From Bryobacterales bacterium (GTDB lineage Bacteria > Acidobacteriota > Terriglobia > Bryobacterales > UBA6623): 64,000 nucleotides of DNA. Both the position numbers and the translations under genes were made by a program. Positions 61,890 through 64,000 of this stretch are shown here, in pieces (the first letter of the stretch is position 1; each line of letters begins with the position of its first letter). The DNA lies in assembly GCA_022823865.1 (NCBI GenBank), contig JAJEHF010000145.1, forward strand, positions 19,393 to 83,392, in the 5' to 3' direction. The notes beneath the pieces were generated by a model. That model searched no databases. It worked only from the letters and a program-made list of their open reading frames with translations, and had not been told where the DNA came from.

Positions 61890-62190
61890 GAATCGTACGT
61901 CGAATGGCAAGCGTGCGGCTCGGCTCGCCATCGAACTTGTCTCGCTCGATGTGCAAGGCGTTGATTCGCTCAGGACTCACCTTCCGGCCCGTCTCGCTAC
62001 CGCCCTCGTCGAGTACGGAGCGAATCTTCGGCCCGACATTCGCCGTCACGGATCCGAACAGGTCCCCCACTCGCGGTTTCCGGAAGCAGGAATGCCAGCC
62101 TCGCGGCCGCAGAAACCAGCAGCCGCACTGGCTCTGCCCTGTCAGCGCCGTTGTTCGAGATGAACCGGACCAACTGCGGGGAATCGGCAG
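61890..62190 (-). mobile_element. Probable ISAzo13-family transposase C-terminal relic
   Basis: Two overlapping minus-strand frames contain fragments resembling the end of ISAzo13/Rhodopirellula-type DDE transposases: SPQLVRFISNN in one frame, and IRSVLDEGGSETGRKVSPER followed by INALHIERDKFDGE in the other. The latter matches the usual K-V-S...L-N-I-x-R-x-x-F-H-G-E-W-N-Y-T ending. At least one frameshift separates them and no catalytic N-terminal part was found. The identification rests on memory of the family and is moderate. Confidence 0.4.
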
Positions 62191-62270
62191 AACGGTCGTG
62201 TTGATGACCAACCGTCAGAGTGGGGGCAACCAAATGGGGCGAGAATCGACGGGCCGTTGGCTTTTTCCGG

Positions 62271-63443
62271 TCAAGTCGATTGCAGCAACTGCGCCATCTG
62301 GCGCAAGCCGATTACCTCGGTTTCTCTCGAAATCGGATAGCGCGCCTCACCGGAATACACCACGAAGGTCTTTTCCGGCCGCAGGTCCTCCAACGCGCTG
62401 TGGAAGCCCTTGCTCAGCGAGACCGACAGGCCTCGCTTGATCTCGATCGCCCACACTCCGGCCCTGCCGGGGATTTCCAGAACCAAATCTATCTCCGCCC
62501 CCGTCGAGGTGCGATAGAAATAGGCTCCGGTGCCCGGACGAGCGACCGAAAGCAGGTTCTCGATGACGAATCCCTCCCAGCTCGCTCCGACGACCGGATG
62601 ACCAAGCAACGCTCGGTAGCCCTCGATGCCTAGCAGGGAATGAACCAGCCCGCTATCCCTGACATAGATCTTTGGAGACTTGACCAGACGCTTCTTGACG
62701 TTGACAAAGTAGGGCTGCAGCCGGCGGACCACAAACAAGTCGGCTAGCAGGCTAACGTAGCTCGTGACAGTCGGGGCGCTGACGGAGAGTCCGGCCGCCA
62801 GCTTCGCAGCATTCGACAAAGCGCCCTGGCTGTGGCACAGCATGGTCCACAAGTTCTCCGCTGTTTCCGCGGAGACTCGGCCTCCCATCTGCGGGATCTC
62901 GTGTTCGATGTATGTCCGGACGAGATTCCGGCGGAAGGAGGCGCTGTCGTCGTCGCTCTCGGACAGGAAGCTGTCCGGGAACCCCCCTCGGGTCCAGAGC
63001 AACCCCAGGCTAGATTCGTCTGGCGCTACTTCGAGGACATCGAAGGGATTCAGGCTGACGTATTCGATCCTCCCGGCCAAGCTCTCGCTGGACTGCTTCA
63101 GGAGTGCCATCGATGCCGACCCGAGAATAAGGAAGCGTCCCGTTCGCTGTCCCCGCCGACGACCAGCGTCGATCAGGCTGCGGAGATCTCTGAATATCTC
63201 CGGCGTGCGATGAATCTCGTCCAAGATTACGAGGCGGTCCCCCAACTGGCCGAGAAAGAGAGCCGGGTCGGATAGCTTCTGACGATCCGTCCGAGACTCT
63301 AGGTCGAGATACTCGGATGCGCGGCCTTCAGCGATCTCCAGCGCGAGGGTTGTCTTGCCGACCTGTCGCGCGCCTAACAGGGTGACCGCCGCCTGTCGAC
63401 GGAGCGCCTGCACAACCGCTTGGCCGGCCCTGCGTCGAATCAT
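62271..63443 (-). CDS. AAA_14/DUF4143 ATPase (copy 2)
   Basis: A 390-residue AAA ATPase from ATG 63441-63443. Walker A is AAVTLLGARQVGKTTLALEI; Walker B is DRLVILDEIHRTPEIFRDL, followed by GRFLILGSASMALLKQSSES (sensor). The C-terminal DUF4143 domain shows GASWEGFVIENLLSVARPGT and the nuclease-like GAEIDLVLEIPGRAGVWAIE with IK after it. It is only distantly similar to the copy at 21845-23008. A TTGAAT-17-TAAGAT promoter would start transcription at the ATG, and an inverted repeat lies 53-89 bp upstream. Confidence 0.9.
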   Translation of the reverse strand: MIRRRAGQAVVQALRRQAAVTLLGARQVGKTTLALEIAEGRASEYLDLESRTDRQKLSDPALFLGQLGDRLVILDEIHRTPEIFRDLRSLIDAGRRRGQRTGRFLILGSASMALLKQSSESLAGRIEYVSLNPFDVLEVAPDESSLGLLWTRGGFPDSFLSESDDDSASFRRNLVRTYIEHEIPQMGGRVSAETAENLWTMLCHSQGALSNAAKLAAGLSVSAPTVTSYVSLLADLFVVRRLQPYFVNVKKRLVKSPKIYVRDSGLVHSLLGIEGYRALLGHPVVGASWEGFVIENLLSVARPGTGAYFYRTSTGAEIDLVLEIPGRAGVWAIEIKRGLSVSLSKGFHSALEDLRPEKTFVVYSGEARYPISRETEVIGLRQMAQLLQST

Positions 63444-63449
63444 AGCTCT

Positions 63450-63532
63450 ATCTTAGTTGTTTCTGTTATGATATTCAAGGATATTCCTATATTTTCCATG
63501 CAAATATAAATTACTATTTTTGATTTGCATGG
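63450..63532 (-). promoter_or_regulatory. Promoter and inverted repeat upstream of the second DUF4143 ATPase
   Basis: On the minus strand TTGAAT (63473-63478) and TAAGAT (63450-63455) have a 17-bp spacer, and the -10 ends 6 nt before the ATG, predicting a leaderless mRNA. Upstream, perfect 10-bp arms CCATGCAAAT (63496-63505) and ATTTGCATGG (63523-63532) flank a 17-bp AT-rich spacer. The whole patch 63440-63540 is strikingly AT-rich. Confidence 0.6.
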
Positions 63533-63896
63533 TTTTGAAATGTACGCCAAACCCATCGGCCAGCTGTTCTCAAGCGTAGCTGCCCTCCCGCCAAGTCTGG
63601 CGGTTCGGCCCCCGGGCGAGCCTGAACAGGACCCCGATATCTGTTGGGGCCGAAGAGGAAGATCCGTCTCGTAGACCGCTTTGGTCGGGTGCTTCGCAGC
63701 AGCCTTGGCTTCAAACCGGGGCATGCGGGTGCTAGGCAGGTTCGCACGCCGCAATCTGCGGTAGTCTGACTCATCTTCGACAGTTTGATTTTCGCGTTTC
63801 GCTAAACCAAGCTATTGCAATAGCTTAGGGTAGGCAGAAATCGGGCGTGGCACTACAACGCCCGGATTCGGCAGCGATTTGATTGCGCAAACAGCG
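63533..63896. other. Region with possible gene debris and a perfect palindrome
   Basis: No intact gene seen. A minus-strand stretch near 63610-63670 reads RRIFLFGPNRYRGPVQARPG, reminiscent of the Walker A lead-in of DUF4143 ATPases (F-L-F-G-P-R-Q-T-G-K) but without the P-loop lysine, so it could be a decayed third copy. An 18-bp palindrome lies at 63809-63826. Confidence 0.25.
63809..63826. repeat. Perfect 18-bp palindrome
   Basis: AAGCTATTGCAATAGCTT is fully self-complementary. It lies about 70 bp past the stop codon of the partial minus-strand gene at the window edge. It may be an operator, a terminator stem (no T-run) or the end of a mobile element. Confidence 0.6.
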
Positions 63897-64000
63897 TCAG
63901 GCTGCCTGGCTCACCTCCGGCTGCGCCTCCCGGGCCGGCCGACCGCACTGGCGGATCACCAGCGGCAGCCGCGCCCCCACGCAGCGCAAAATCTGGGCCA
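63897..64000 (-). CDS. C-terminal fragment of an unrecognised gene (cut by window edge)
   Basis: An open minus-strand frame enters at the window edge and stops at TGA 63897-63899. Its last residues read ILRCVGARLPLVIRQCGRPA followed by a short acidic tail. Basic and compositionally protein-like, possibly a transposase end, but not identified. It may be a chance frame. Confidence 0.3.
   Translation of the reverse strand, partial: AQILRCVGARLPLVIRQCGRPAREAQPEVSQAA

Overview
The window is a GC-rich bacterial chromosome segment, most likely from an Acidobacteriota member close to Bryobacterales/Solibacteraceae. The evidence is family content: a carboxypeptidase-regulatory-domain TonB receptor, a PadR-linked acidobacterial duplicated orphan permease (ADOP), a VWFA-related 'acidobacterial' domain protein, DUF1552, DUF1501 and DUF1549/DUF1553 proteins, exported FG-GAP/VCBS proteins and a DUF1080 protein. 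No rRNA or CRISPR array was seen. One tRNA gene (Ala, GGC) is present.

Layout: 1-8822 is a minus-strand block with a DUF1552 protein cut by the window edge, a TonB receptor, and a PadR-ADOP permease-(small ORF)-HlyD adaptor-ABC ATPase efflux operon. 8950-12685 is an accessory patch: a ribbon-helix-helix/MazF pair whose toxin is frameshifted, an AbiEi/AbiEii pair, an orphan Phd antitoxin and an IS110 transposase relic, ending at the 3' end of tRNA-Ala. 12904-21596 is mostly housekeeping (lysS, recJ, hemL, moaB, fabV) plus a TIM-barrel-like protein coupled to a tiny zinc-ribbon protein. 21845-23053 is a DUF4143 ATPase with its own palindrome. 23554-40281 holds a gamma-carbonic anhydrase-aspS-epimerase unit, exported repeat proteins, a Tat-exported rhamnonate dehydratase-like enzyme overlapping a Tat-exported DapA-like enzyme, an esterase, a VWA protein, selB, a sugar isomerase, a DMT transporter, an exported isoaspartyl methyltransferase and an aminotransferase.

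40651-41302 is a vapBC module with an operator over its start codon. 41799-44822 is an ECF sigma/anti-sigma/secreted protein/DUF1080 operon. 46254-51175 is a cytochrome c oxidase operon (II, I, two tandem subunit-III genes, IV, and a small CxxC membrane protein) with a near-consensus promoter. 51424-58677 holds a secreted HExxH protein, an alpha/beta hydrolase, and a PSD1-type cytochrome/DUF1501 pair. 58751-64000 holds an orphan VapB, a cyclase-family enzyme, an M48 protease, a likely ISAzo13 relic, a second DUF4143 ATPase with a palindrome, and a gene fragment at the edge.

The most notable patterns are: (1) five genes, mostly accessory, with a TANNNT hexamer 6-7 nt before the start codon and no ribosome-binding site, which suggests leaderless transcripts; (2) long inverted repeats at the promoters of the accessory cassettes; (3) an apparently exported sugar-acid dehydratase/aldolase-like pair whose aldolase-like member lacks the usual catalytic tyrosine; (4) small uncharacterised proteins embedded in otherwise conventional operons. 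All functional calls rest on reading motifs by eye; no database search was run.
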